A stretch of DNA of 64,000 nt from VRUE01 sp963753245 (GTDB taxonomy: Bacteria; Actinomycetota; Thermoleophilia; Solirubrobacterales; 70-9): assembly GCA_963753245.1 (NCBI GenBank), contig CAVWBK010000007.1:124001-188000 (forward strand), read 5' to 3'. Every line of letters starts with the position of its first letter. The stretch's first letter is position 1. The notes beneath the pieces were generated by a model, which worked only from the letters and a program-made list of their open reading frames with translations, had not been told where the DNA came from and made no database searches. The position numbers were made by a program, and so were the translations under genes. Positions 10,360 through 21,238 of the stretch are shown here, in pieces.

Positions 10360-13227
10360 CGGCGGGCTCCCTTCGGGCGGCCCTTATCGCGCTTTTGTCT
10401 CGCCGCGGCGCAGTTTGTCTGCAGTTCGGGACTCTGAGTCGCCGTCTTGCCATTTTGGCCGATCATGTGAACGGTCGCTCGCTTGGCTTACCGCAGAGGG
10501 TTTCGCTGTTCTCCAGCAGTCCCTTCGAGCCGCCCTGGAGATTGAGAACGAAACTGCTGACCGGGGCGTCGGGGACCGATTCGAAGGTGGTTCGCAGCGC
10601 CCCGTGATTGACGGTGTCGATGCGACCGACCAATTCAATGTTGAACTGGCCCCGCAGGTCCGCAACCAAGTTGGGCAATCCTTTGGTTGACGAGCGCAGG
10701 TAGACATTGCCCTTGAGCGGATTGGCGAGCAGCGGCGTCGTCGCTTCGGCTTCGCCCAGGATTGAGGAAGCGGGACAGTTCTGCGCGGCGAACTGAACCC
10801 TCGTGCAGGGAGTGCCGATGTGGGCGTTGTCGAGCACCTCTCCCTTGGGCAGCACGACCTGAACAACCCGGCTGTTGGATTCGCCCGGCTGCTGGGTGAA
10901 GAGCGCGTGAATGGCGGGGTGTCCGCGGCGATTGAGGCCGCCGGAGAGGTGGAGGACTAGCTTTGGCGCGAAACCCAGCTCGAGGCAGTTGGTGACCTCA
11001 TAGAAGGCTGATCGTTGGCCACGGCTCCCTGACTGCCGCTGATCGAGCTGTTCACAGCGAAGGGATCGCAGTTGGTCGGGTTAAGGGCGAAATTCGGCCT
11101 GTCGAGGGATATTTGAATTGAGCGCAGCCGCAGCGGAATGCCCTGCAGAATCTGCGGCAGGGGATCGGATACGGCGGTGATCTGGGCGTTGGTCGGGTTG
11201 ACTTGGATCGCCGCCCGCACCACCACGTTGCCGAGGTCATAGGGGCCCGAGACGGCGGGCGTGACCACCACGAGGCTGAGTGGATCCGCCTTTGTATGGC
11301 CCGGCGAGGTAGACCTTGCCGGGAATCGTGGAGCGGATGGTTTCCGGCCCCAGCTTAGCCGCCGTCGCCGTGCCGATCTGGGCCGGCGGCCGGACATTTC
11401 GGGTTGGCGATCTCGGCGGCGCCTGTGTAGGCGGAGTCGCCGATCGCCGCGAGCGCGGAGTCGGGGCAGACGCAGACGCCCTCTTCAGGGTCGCGGCGAA
11501 CCCTGGCGGGGTGGTGGCCTTGAGTCCGCTCAGGTTCTGGTCTCCGTCTGCACGATCGATCTCGATCGAGAAGGGGCTGTGGGCGCCACCGGTATTCCCC
11601 GCCGAGGCGGCGTGGAAGCTCGGGTTGAAGGGCCTAGTCGCGCCCGGACAGGGAGAACCTCCGGGCCCTGAGTCGAGCGTGAAGAACTGGCTCGACGTCT
11701 CCAGCCGAGAGCGCAGCGTCCCATGGGGTGAAACTTACTCGTGACCGCGTAGGTTCCACACTGGGTCCGGTGTTGCCAGCAGGCCCCGTTCGGATCCGAA
11801 GAAGTGCATATTGAACGCGGTCAGCGGAGTCTGGGGGAGATTTTCGAATGTGATCGCGAGCCTGCCGGTAGCCGGGTCGGGCGTGCCCATGCTCCGGGCG
11901 ACTTCACGTGGGTGGCGAAACCGTCGGCAACTAGGAAGATCCTGTAGCGGTTACCGGGCAGCGGCTGGCCCAGATACACGAAGCCTGGCAGCGGCCCCGG
12001 TAGCGCGGAGCTGTCGATCTCAAGACTGCCGACCTTTGATGAACTCCGGACAGTGAGCTTCCAGCAGCGTCCCGAAGTTCGCTTCAGAATCGGCGCAGGC
12101 GATCTTTCCATCGGCCGCGTTGGGGTTGATCGAGAACCCTTCCGGCAGGGTGACGGTGGCGGCGCGCAGCTCGGTCGGGGATGGCAGGACCGGGCTCAGC
12201 TCCTGGGGTACCTGCAAATCGACGTCTATGCCGGAGGCTGAGTCCGTGCGGGTTGTCGTCGGCTGGGCGTAGAGACTCGGGTTGAAGCCGAGTTGGCCAC
12301 ATCCGGACTCCGTCGGCCAAGCGCTGTCGGCGGTTTCGCTGCCGTCCGGCGTAGGAGAGGACGTCCAGCGATGACTCAAAGGCCCGGGTCGCAGGTGGTC
12401 GGCGCCCTGCAGGAATGGGGTCCGAGGGCTGTTGGAAGGCTGGGGCTGGGGTTCCTGGAAGTTCGTGTAGCAGGGCTTGACAATTGTGTGTGGGTCTGCG
12501 GTGCTGACGACGCCGTTTTCATCACACAGTGCTCCCAGGTAGGAGGGCGCTTCGCCGGGGACCTGTTTGCGATCGAGGCGGAGCCGGTCGTGGCTGGGAT
12601 CGGCGGGCACTCCCCAGAGCAGCTCCTGGTAGGTTTCCACCGGGTATTCGCCGTGGACGATCGAGGTGGCGGTCGCGTCTAGGCCATAATCGCTCCCGGT
12701 TCGTGCGTTTAGCACCGTGAATTGGGGGGTGTCAAAGAGGAAAATCTTGAAGGCGAAGCAGGCCCGCCACATCGGGCGGGGGCAACAAGGTTGTAGACGG
12801 GGCGTCGAAGTCGATCCCGTTGGAAGAGATGTGGACGATGCCAACCTGTGAGTCGATCGGACAGGTGTCGGCGGCGAAGTCGGCAATTCTCACACTGCGG
12901 CGTCGCGTGCGGGTTGCCGATGAAGCCGGTGGGAAGGTGAACGGTCGCGTCTTTTGCGTCCTCGCAGGCACATGCGCTGGTACTACGCTGAAGCAGCCGG
13001 TTCTCGAGCCGGAAGAGGATCTCGATGTCCGGATGCCCTCCAGCCTGAACATTGGACGGCTCGACCGAAAAGGAGAGAATCGGCGTGCAGGAGCCGTGCG
13101 TCAAGCAGGTGCTCGGAGGCGGCTGATCCGCCAACGCAGAGCTCGCGAAAACGACTACGGCCAGAGCGACAGCCAACACCGAAGCCGAAGCCGAGAGGAC
13201 GGCGACCCTGATCGGCAAACGCCTCAT
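10356..13227 (-). pseudogene. Large secreted beta-rich protein A2, multiply frameshifted paralogue of A1
   Basis: The start ATG at 13227-13225 overlaps the stop of B2 (ATGA). An Ala/Val-rich signal peptide ('VLSASASVLAVALAVVVF', then ASSALA) is followed by 'NVQAGGHPDIEILFRLENR' and 'ATVHLPTGFIGNPHATPQC'. The blocks then continue in changing frames: 'ARTGSDYGLDATATSIV', 'AATVTLPEGFSINPNAADG', 'GPLPGFVYLGQPLPGNRYRI', 'DPLSLVVVTPAVSGPYDLG', 'DRPNFALNPTNCDPF', 'VLDNAHIGTPCTRVQFAAQN', 'LKGNVYLRSSTKGLPNLVAD'. The end, 'IGQNGKTATQSPELQTNC' plus the basic tail 'RQKRDKGRPKGARR', stops at 10356. Frame changes lie near 12.90, 12.73, 12.35, 12.04, 11.8, 11.7, 11.4, 11.0, 10.86 and 10.47 kb. Order and length equal A1, so this is a full-length copy with small indels. 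The function of the family is unknown. Confidence 0.75.
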
Positions 13228-16200
13228 CGCGAACCTCCACGCGAGGTCTTGGCGGGCGGGTTCGGCTTGTGCCTCTTGTGATGGCGCCGTGCTTGGCCTT
13301 CTTCATGTGACCGGAGGCCGCCTCGTTGCCGCCCGCGACCGCGACGCCGGTGCCTTCCTTGATCGGCGCCTCGGGCGCGGCACCGGCACCGTGACACTTG
13401 TCGGCGGCCTCACACGCAGGGGGCGGCCCGGTGTTGGAGAAGCCTCCCGCCGAGCGGGCGTCATAGAACTTGAGAAAGAGGCCATTGTGGTCTTCGGGGA
13501 CAAGAGTGGCGAGCGTCGAGAAATACAGGTCGGTCCCGTCGGCGCTGATCCCCTGCAGGCCGGGGGCGTTCTGGATTCCAGAGAAGATGCCGCCCGGGTT
13601 GCGGGTCTCCCCCGTGCCCGGGGTGATCAGCTGCGGGCGCCCGTCGACGTACTCGTAAACGTCCTGGCCTCTGTTGGTGTCGCCGTGTACCAGCGCATCA
13701 TCGGTCGTGAATACAGTACGTCCGTCTTCGGTGATGAAGAGTCCGTTCTGGCTGCCCTCGACGTCAGAGGTCGGCGGTTCGCCGCTGGGGATACAGGACA
13801 CACACACCAGGTTCTGGGTGACCGCATTGTATCTGTACATCTCCAGGTGTCCGTGAGGGTCGTACTGTGTCACCTGGCTCGCCGTCACGAAGGCCATGAA
13901 TTCGCCGCTCGGGGTCACCTCCATTCTGACCACCGGGGTGTCGCTGCAGGCTTCATCGCTGATGTATTCATTCGGACTTTTGAAACAGAATGGCTGCGTT
14001 GTGATCGTCGCGACGTACTGCACTTGGCCGGCATGGACGTCGTAGAGGTTCTCCTGGTTGGGAATCCCGCGCGAGCCGTCGAGCACTTCGGTGAGAAGAA
14101 GGCGACGTCACCGCTCTTTGAGGCGATGAAGCTATCGGAATGGCAGTTGCCACCGGCGCCGCTTGAGAGCTGGCAGTAGGAGGAATTTGAGTACATGACC
14201 ACATCGCACTTGTTGGTGAACCCGGCGGTGCAGCCATCGCTGTTGCCGTTGCCGTTGTTTCCGCCCGAGAGCAGGGTCAGCGAATCGGTCGCTTCTTCCC
14301 ACATGTAGAGATCTCTGCTGGTGTCGGTGTCGGCCGGGGTCAGCGCTTCTTCGCTCGTGAAGTAGACCTTGCTACCGTCTTCGGTGCTGCCCACATAGTC
14401 GACGTCATGACCCTTCGAGACGTCGTAGGTCACCGAGTCATCGACCCTCATGTAGAGGTGACTGGGCTGCAGGGCGCAGCGGTCGATCAAAGAGAACCAG
14501 TAGCAGGGTGGGTTGGCGCACTGGGCCAGTCCGCAGGGCCCCGTACCGCCCGAGGCCATGAGGATGTGGGAGCCGTCGCTTGAGACGTCCGGGATCTGGA
14601 GGGGATCGCCCGCCGCGTCCCCCGGCTCGCTGGGGATGTTGGCACCCTGAGGAAGTCTTGGAGGCGACCTGAACCGTGTTCGCACGAATGTTGTTGTCAT
14701 AGACCGAGCCGGGCGCAGCCAGCTGACCGCCTGGTGCGAAGAGGTTCCACTCGCTTGCGAAGACGAAATGACTGAGATCGGCGGAAGCGGTCACGTCGCC
14801 GGGACAGTCGTTCCACACGGCGTCATGGAAGGATCCGCCGATCACGTTGGGGCAGTCGAGCGATCGCACTCCGGCGGGATTTACGCCGGCGGACACCGCT
14901 CCGAGGTTGGTCGGCCAGCGTTCCAGAAAGTGGCCGTCGGCGCTCCAGACGTAGGGCGAGTTGGAGCCCTGGACACTGGGAAGGGAGCCGGTGTCGGGCG
15001 GGTTGATTTCGCCGCTACCATTGCCGTCGTTCCAATCGACGAAGATGCTCATCGATGGATTGGTGAGCACGTTGGCTTGAATTTTGTCCGCCGGAGTGTC
15101 GGAGTTAGAGAGGTAATATTTGAGACCCTGATCGGATCCGGTACCGGCGCGCGATCCCGGTGGCCCAAGCGGTGGGCCACCATCGACAGAGGCCTCGTTG
15201 GCCGGAAGACCGATGTATTTCGTGACCCAACCGGTCGGAGTGCGGGTCGCCACGTAGAGATCGCCGTTGTTGTCGATCGGGCTGCCTCCGGCCCCCGGAA
15301 TCGAAGACCAGGCCCCGGTGAAGCTGAAGCGGGACGGGTTGGTGGCGTAACCGGTATTGGGCCCGCTCGGGTAGAGCTGGGTGCCGCCAGCGTCGCCGGG
15401 TGAGACCAGCTCGTAGGCGCGGCAGTCTGGAAGGTAGTTGGTCTGAGTCTGCTGTCGAACGTTGCTGTTGGGGCAATCGGGCGGATAGAAGTTGAAGGTG
15501 TGGTCATCGGTCTCGGTGGAGCCGTCTGCATTGGTCGCAACGAGGCGGTAGTGGTAGACACTGTGCGGGGTCAGTTCGCTCAGCGCCACGGAGATGTCCT
15601 GATCGGCGTTGCCGGCGCTGACCGATCCGTCGGGCACCGGTGCCGCCTGGCCATAGGAGGGTGTCAGCCCATATTCGAAGCGGTAGCTCGTTTCCAGGCC
15701 ATTGGGATTGACGACGCCATCGAGCTCAGCCGTGGTGGCGGTGAGGTTGGATGAGGCCAGACCGTCGATCGCCGGTGGCGCAGTGGTCGAGAAGGTCAAG
15801 TCGGCGCCGACTTTTGTTCCACCCCCGGCGTTTGTGACCGCAAGCCGATAATGATCCGTGGTGCCCGGCGAGAGATTGGACAAAGTCGCTTGGACCTGGG
15901 TTGCAGAGTTGAATCCCGAACCGGCCGAGGCACTCGGAGAACAGGGAACCGAGGAGCTGTACTTCTTACCGAAGCCATATTCGAATTTGCACGCCACGAT
16001 TTCGCCGTGTGTCGAGGGGTCGGCAAGGCCGTTCAGGGTGACACCGGACTCCGTCACGTTGGTTGCGGCTTCGGTAGTCGGATTCGGCCGGATGTCTTCG
16101 AAAGCCACCACACGCTGGGTGCTCGGGTCGGCAACGTAGACGGTCCCGGTCGAACCGTCAACCGCGACGCCCCGAGCTCCTGAAAGATGGCCGCTACCGA

Positions 16201-17077
16201 AGGAGTCGAGAGGTTCACAGGCGCCCGCATCAGGTTCGCACTCAGAACTGAAGTGGTAGAGCTGTTCTTCGACGTCCTGATAGAGCTCGTGGCTGACCGG
16301 GTCAAATGCGAACCCGGAGGTCGGGTAGGTGGCGGTCACGACGTGATTCCCGGTTGAGTCGGTGACCCAAACCCGAAAGTCTTCGAAGCTCACCGAGGAG
16401 ATCGTGTAGAAGTTCGCTTCCGGGTCAACCTTAAATCCCGGGCGCGTGAAGGAGCCACCTCCCGCGAACCGCAGGCCGAGGTGTTCGCCACTGGGGCTGA
16501 ATTCTTCGACCCCACCGCTGTAGGTCAATTGAACGTAGAGGGTCCCGTTCGGGCCCACGTCAAGCCCGGAAGACGCGCCAACGTTTTTGACCCCCAGCGC
16601 GCCCCAGCTAGAGACGATATTTCCCGAGGAGTCGAACTTCTGGACCAGGCCATCGCCCCGGTCCAGCACGTAGATGTCGCCTGCGGAGGGGCCGCCGGAG
16701 TTGTCGACGGCAAGTAGCGCCGGTTCTTCGAATTCAGCGGCTGCGTGGCCGGGAACTCCGGCCTGGCAGGTATCCCCCGAGGCCGCGGTGCAGACATTGG
16801 CGTCGGTCGTCGCATCAACTTCCTTGCCGAACATCAGAATGAAGTTGCCCGCTGGATCGAATTTCTCGACCCGCACGTCTTCTGGATCCGTCACGTAAAT
16901 GTCGTGGGAAGCCTGATCGACTGCGACATCAAGCGGGTTGCCCAGGGTGCTCGTGCTCGAGCCGGTGATATTGCCGAGGAAGGCGTGGCTGGCGGCGGAC
17001 GCCGGCGCGACGCTCACCGCCAACAGCGCCAGGACAATCGCCCCGAGTAGCGGGATTTTAATCTTCGACTCAGCCAC
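13224..17077 (-). pseudogene. Secreted NHL / FN3-like beta-propeller protein B2, three frameshifts near its end
   Basis: It starts with GTG at 17077, overlapping the B3 stop in GTGGCTGA. About 800 residues are read cleanly: a signal peptide ('LLGAIVLALLAVSVAPASA'), NHL repeats ('NPLDVAVDQASHDIYVTDPE', 'AGDIYVLDRGDGLVQKFDSS', 'ARGVAVDGSTGTVYVADPS'), two or three FN3-like units ('HYRLAVTNAGGGTKVGADL', 'VYHYRLVATNADGSTETDD'), then the family block 'CPNSNVRQQTQTNYLPDCRA' and a TolB/WD40-like propeller. Frame changes near 14.66, 14.09 and 13.27 kb carry the similarity on through 'DLYMWEEATDSLTLLSGG', 'DGRTVFTTDDALVHGD' and 'CEAADKCHGAGAAPEAP'. The last frame ends in a basic tail ('RHHKRHKPNPPAKTSRGGSR') with TGA at 13224, overlapping the A2 start. 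An exported surface protein is inferred; no enzyme motif is visible. Confidence 0.8.
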
Positions 17078-20000
17078 GGTGAGCGCCTTCCTTGCGGTGC
17101 CGATGGTGCCTGTGGCGTCGATGCCTCGTGGGCTTCTTCACGCACTTCCCCTTCTTCTTGACATGCCCCTTTGTGCAGGTGACCTTCGGCGGTGCTTCGA
17201 CTGGGGGAGGAGATTGCTTCGGTGGTGTGCTCGGCGGCGGGGTCACCACAGCGTTACTTTCTCCCGCGGTCCGAAAGGTCATATCGGGACCGCTGGTCGG
17301 GCCGTTTACGTTGATCGCCACGACACGGTAGTGATAGGTGGTGGCCGGCGTGAGTTCGGTAATTTCGGAGCTGACCGGATGGTCGACTTTGTCCTCTCCG
17401 ATCGATTCACTAGCGGGTGTCCTCGCCGCGTATTCTTCACTCGTTCCAAATTCGAATCGGTAGATCGTCGGCCCGAGGTTGGGGTTGATCTGAGCGTTGA
17501 GGGTCGCGGCGGTTTCGGTCACGCCGGACGCCGAGGTGGCATCGACACTCGGTACCAGTGTAGGGCCGGGGGTGATCGTCTGGTCCTGACCGTAGGCCGG
17601 TAGCCCTTTGCCGTCGGCGCGTATGGCCACCAAGCGATAGTGGTAGGTGGTGAACGGCGTCAGACCGCTGATTTCCGCACTGACGTCGGTCGGCGCGTTG
17701 ATCGGTGCCGCAGGGGTGCAGGGCACGGTGCCCAGCTCATAGCCGGTACCGATGCCGTATTGGAAGTAGCAGGAGCTGATCGACCCTGAGCCGGGGTCTA
17801 CGTGGCCGGAGAGGGTCGCCGTGGTGATCGCGTGCTGGGCTCCTCCGGTAGAGACCGACGGTACCGGCAGCGCTGAGAAGCGGATCACCTTGCCCACGCC
17901 GGCGTCCGCCGCGTAGAGAATTTTTGACCTCGGTTCGAGAGCGAGACCCGCCGCGGAGCTCAGCTGTCCGCCACCGAGGGTTCCGGTTGGCGGACAGTAT
18001 GTGGAGAGATTCCCGCAGGGAGTGGAGGCCCCGAAAATCGCGATCTGCGAGCCCTGGGACACGTAGACGTCGTTGGTCGAGCGGTCGACCACGAGACCCG
18101 ATGGTTCGCCCGATCCAGAAAGGCTCAGATTGGAACCTTCCAGTCCACTCTTCGTCAGGAAGCTGACCCCGTGGTTTAGATCGGGCTCGTAGATCGTGCC
18201 AACCGAGTTGATATCGAGGCCGGTCCCGAGTGGATAGACCGCATGGTTGCTGGTCGCAAACTTCGACCGAGAGAGCCCGTCCTGACTGAGCGTGGTCCAG
18301 TAATAGGGAAGCTGACTGGTCGCGACGATCAGGTCGCCGACTTCGCTTACCGTGATCCCGGTGATCTGGCCGCCGCCGCTAAAGTCGTTCTCGCCACCTT
18401 CACCCCAGCTGCCGATCACGTGGCCGCTTGGGTCGAACTTCTGGACCACGCTATCCGCGGTGTCGGCGACGTAGAGGTCACCCGCCGAGGGACCGCCCGA
18501 GTTGTCAACCTCGATGAAGGTCGGCTCGGCAAACTCCCCCGCCCCGCTCCCTTCAATCCCCGCCTGACAGCCACTCGTGCAGACCTGAGCCACCGAAGTG
18601 CCGCTGGCCACACCCTCACCCCAGGCGGCGATGAAGTTGCCCGAGGAATCGAACTTGACGATGCGGTGGTTGCCCGTGTCAGCCACGTAGATGTCTCCCG
18701 TCGAGTTGTCGGCGGCGACGTCCTTGGGGGCTTTCAACTGGCCGTCACCAGAGCCTTCGGAGCCGAAGCTCCCCGAGAACTCATATGCGCCGAGGGTGGT
18801 GAAGCTCTGGTCCGACCCATACGTTGTCCCGGCGGCATTTTGTGCAACCAGTCGAAAGTGGTAAGAGTGGTCGATGTCGAGGCCGATCAGTTCAAACGAA
18901 ACGCCACGCTGCCCGCTCGGGGAGCCGTCATCAGAGCCAGGGGGTGCGGCGGTCGTGCGTCCATAGGAGGTGTCGGGCCCCCATTCGAAGTAGTAGTGGG
19001 TGTCTTCGCCGTTGCCCGTATAGGAGCCGTTCAAAAGCGCGGTTGTGGCGGTCAGGTCGGTGGCAGCTTCGGTCGCCGCGTTTTCCACTGCGGCGACGGT
19101 TTTGAAGCTCTGGTCTTCGCCGGTCGAGGTGCCGGCTGCGTTGGAGGCGATCACACGGTAGTGATAGACTGTCTCGACCTGCAGCCCTTCGAGGTGAAAT
19201 GAGAGATCGGTGGGTTCGGCTGCAGAACCCGCATCGGCCCCGGGAGAGGCTGCGGTCGTCTGCCCGTAGGCGGTGCTCGTGCCCCATTCGAAGTAGTAGT
19301 GAGTGTCCTGACCATTGCCATTGAAGGACCCATTCAGCGTCGCGGTGTTGCGCGCGACTTCGGTGGCCGGATCGGTGGTGAGGCCGGCCACCGCGTGCGG
19401 CAGGTAGATTTGGTCCGCACCTTTCTTGGTGCCATTCGAGTTGGTCACCAGGACCCGGTAGTGGTAAGGAGTCTCGGTGGTCAGACCCGAGATATTGGCG
19501 CTGACCGGCGTCGAGCTGGAGTAAGGAGCGCCAGGCGAGCAGGGCGTGCTCGACCCGTAGGCGGCGGTGGGCCCGTACTGAAAGACGCAGGTGAGTACAT
19601 TCCCCCCTTCATTTGGATCGATCGTCGCGTGAAGGGTTCCGGAGGTCTGGGTCTGGTTGGTGACCGGCTGGTAGCTGGTCTTCGGCAGGATGAAGTTCGG
19701 GCTGAAGGCGTCCACCACCTGGTTGCCGTTGTCAGAGACGTAGACGACGCCGTTGGCGTCGGTCGCGATCCCGCCGTCCAAGGCGCCGAAGGTCGTGCTT
19801 TCGTCGGGCCCGGTCAGCCTGGTCACATATTCCCCGCTCGATTCGAACTCATCGACCACGCGGTTACCGGCATCGACGATCAGGACGTCTTCGCTAGTCG
19901 GGTCGACGGCCACCCCCCTGATGCCGGAGAAGGCGACGGGGGCTCCGACACCGGTGAAATCCATGAGGTAGGCGCCGCTGGGCGCGAATTTATCGACCAC

Positions 20001-20666
20001 GTTGTGACCCGCATCGACGACATAGAGATTTCCCGCTGAATCGACCGCGAGGCCTTCAACCGAGGCGAAGCGGCCATCGGGTGCATCCGAGCCCGTCAGG
20101 ACTGCCGAGCCCGCCGAGGCGCCGGCAGTGAAGTTGGAGGGGGTTCCGGTCCCGTTGATGCGATACACCGATGGTCCCTGCCCGGAGACATAAACGTCCC
20201 CGGCGGCCGGGCCGGCGGAGTTGTCCGCGGCGGTGAAGATGTAGCAGCAGCCGGTGCCCCAGGCCCCTTTTATGTCGGAGTTGTAGCTGCCGTCGGAATT
20301 GAGGACGAAGAGGTCATCGTGATCGGAGTCGGCGACGTAGAGGTGGTTCGAGGCGTTGGAGAACGCGATGCTCTCGGTGTAGCTACCAGACCAGTGGCCG
20401 GCCCCGTTGCCCTGCGCGAGCCAGTTGCCGCTGGAGTCAAACTTGTCGACGAGCCCCCCACTCTGGGTGTTTCCGACCCAGAGATTGCTTCCTCCTTCGA
20501 TTGCAAGGCCGAAAGGGTTCGAGAAAGGGCCCGGCACCGGCGCCAGAGCCGGAGCGCCGGTGATCTGAAATTCGAGGCTGCGGTCGGCGGAGGCCGGCGC
20601 GGCCGCGAATGCGGCGACAGATGCGACGGCGCAGGTGCAGAGTAAGGATAGGGAGATGCGGCGCAT
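17070..20666 (-). CDS. Secreted NHL / FN3-like beta-propeller protein B3, first gene of the operon
   Basis: Intact at 1198 residues. A signal peptide occupies about residues 1-27 ('LSLLCTCAVASVAAFAAAPA'). Residues about 40-325 are NHL repeats ('VEGLAVDSAGNLYVVDAGHN', 'IRGVAVDPTSEDVLIVDAGN'). About 330-640 are three FN3-like units, two nearly identical ('GNGQDTHYYFEWGTSTAYG' and 'GNGEDTHYYFEWGPDTSYG'), each closing with 'YHYRV....NAAGT..G.DQSF'. About 645-925 are a second NHL set ('GDIYVADTGNHRIVKFDSSG'), and about 930-1120 two more FN3-like units. A Pro-rich linker and 'CTKGHVKKKGKCVKK' lead to an Arg/His-rich tail. Such proteins are exported; NHL propellers usually bind ligands or partners. 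The start has a strong GGGGAGG ribosome site. The stop overlaps the B2 start by 8 bases, so translation is probably coupled. It lacks the 'CPN..VRQQT' block of B1 and B2. Confidence 0.85.
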   Translation of the reverse strand: MRRISLSLLCTCAVASVAAFAAAPASADRSLEFQITGAPALAPVPGPFSNPFGLAIEGGSNLWVGNTQSGGLVDKFDSSGNWLAQGNGAGHWSGSYTESIAFSNASNHLYVADSDHDDLFVLNSDGSYNSDIKGAWGTGCCYIFTAADNSAGPAAGDVYVSGQGPSVYRINGTGTPSNFTAGASAGSAVLTGSDAPDGRFASVEGLAVDSAGNLYVVDAGHNVVDKFAPSGAYLMDFTGVGAPVAFSGIRGVAVDPTSEDVLIVDAGNRVVDEFESSGEYVTRLTGPDESTTFGALDGGIATDANGVVYVSDNGNQVVDAFSPNFILPKTSYQPVTNQTQTSGTLHATIDPNEGGNVLTCVFQYGPTAAYGSSTPCSPGAPYSSSTPVSANISGLTTETPYHYRVLVTNSNGTKKGADQIYLPHAVAGLTTDPATEVARNTATLNGSFNGNGQDTHYYFEWGTSTAYGQTTAASPGADAGSAAEPTDLSFHLEGLQVETVYHYRVIASNAAGTSTGEDQSFKTVAAVENAATEAATDLTATTALLNGSYTGNGEDTHYYFEWGPDTSYGRTTAAPPGSDDGSPSGQRGVSFELIGLDIDHSYHFRLVAQNAAGTTYGSDQSFTTLGAYEFSGSFGSEGSGDGQLKAPKDVAADNSTGDIYVADTGNHRIVKFDSSGNFIAAWGEGVASGTSVAQVCTSGCQAGIEGSGAGEFAEPTFIEVDNSGGPSAGDLYVADTADSVVQKFDPSGHVIGSWGEGGENDFSGGGQITGITVSEVGDLIVATSQLPYYWTTLSQDGLSRSKFATSNHAVYPLGTGLDINSVGTIYEPDLNHGVSFLTKSGLEGSNLSLSGSGEPSGLVVDRSTNDVYVSQGSQIAIFGASTPCGNLSTYCPPTGTLGGGQLSSAAGLALEPRSKILYAADAGVGKVIRFSALPVPSVSTGGAQHAITTATLSGHVDPGSGSISSCYFQYGIGTGYELGTVPCTPAAPINAPTDVSAEISGLTPFTTYHYRLVAIRADGKGLPAYGQDQTITPGPTLVPSVDATSASGVTETAATLNAQINPNLGPTIYRFEFGTSEEYAARTPASESIGEDKVDHPVSSEITELTPATTYHYRVVAINVNGPTSGPDMTFRTAGESNAVVTPPPSTPPKQSPPPVEAPPKVTCTKGHVKKKGKCVKKPTRHRRHRHHRHRKEGAHRG

Positions 20667-20671
20667 CTAGT

Positions 20672-20678
20672 CCTCCCC
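20672..20678 (-). promoter_or_regulatory. Strong ribosome binding site of the first operon gene (B3)
   Basis: GGGGAGG ends five bases before the ATG of B3 on the minus strand and fixes that start. It is the best ribosome site in the five-gene operon; the downstream genes start inside the preceding stop and appear to rely on coupling. Confidence 0.6.
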
Positions 20679-21238
20679 GAGGGCCCCACTCGCGGCCTCG
20701 AAGGAAGCGGCGTTTTCGATCCAGATAACCGAGGCCGATGATGGGGTCCGAGCTTCGGGTTGGCCAGTGCAGGTGAACTTGCTGGCACAGTGGCCGCCGC
20801 CAACTTCGGTGACCTGCGGCCCGTAAGCGCGGGGGATGGTCGCGAAATCGCCGAACCTGTCCCCTCTCGATGCAATCACTAACTCTCTCCCAGTCCCACG
20901 GGGCCCATGCTGGCCCGCATCCCTGTGCTTTTGCTCCGGCAATACCGGAGTCCCCAACTTCTCATCCAGAGAAGTAAGGCCAAACGTACATCAGAGCGAG
21001 CCCATTTGCAAATAGAGGGACAGGGGTGCAGGTCGGCGGCCCCGTCTAAGGCAAAGCATCTCGGCCAAGCGCAGCGCCAGAACGCGGCCTTTAATGAAGG
21101 TGGCGGCATAGGAGACTCCGCTGAGCGTGTGCGGTTCAGGCGACGTGGCGTCCAACCCGAACCGACCTCGGCGAATTCAGTTTTCCGCCGCCTGAGATGC
21201 GAACGTATGTTCCCGACAAGAGAAAACGAGGAGGGGCG
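20679..21238. other. Intergenic region between divergent B3 operon and DUF1508 gene
   Basis: This 560-base gap should hold the promoter of the five-gene minus-strand operon and that of the plus-strand DUF1508 gene. A minus-strand frame ending in TAG directly before the B3 ATG (20957-20667) has no recognisable motif and is not called. No convincing -35/-10 pair or repeat was found. Confidence 0.4.

Noticed and set aside
17070..20666. Possible CRISPR or DNA repeat array in the NHL/FN3 genes
   Set aside because: The repeated pieces are protein repeats of varying length and sequence, without short identical repeats and unique spacers.
20667..20957. Minus-strand open frame ending directly before the B3 start
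   Set aside because: No motif, no signal peptide and no ribosome site; the adjoining stop is likely chance within the leader of the operon.
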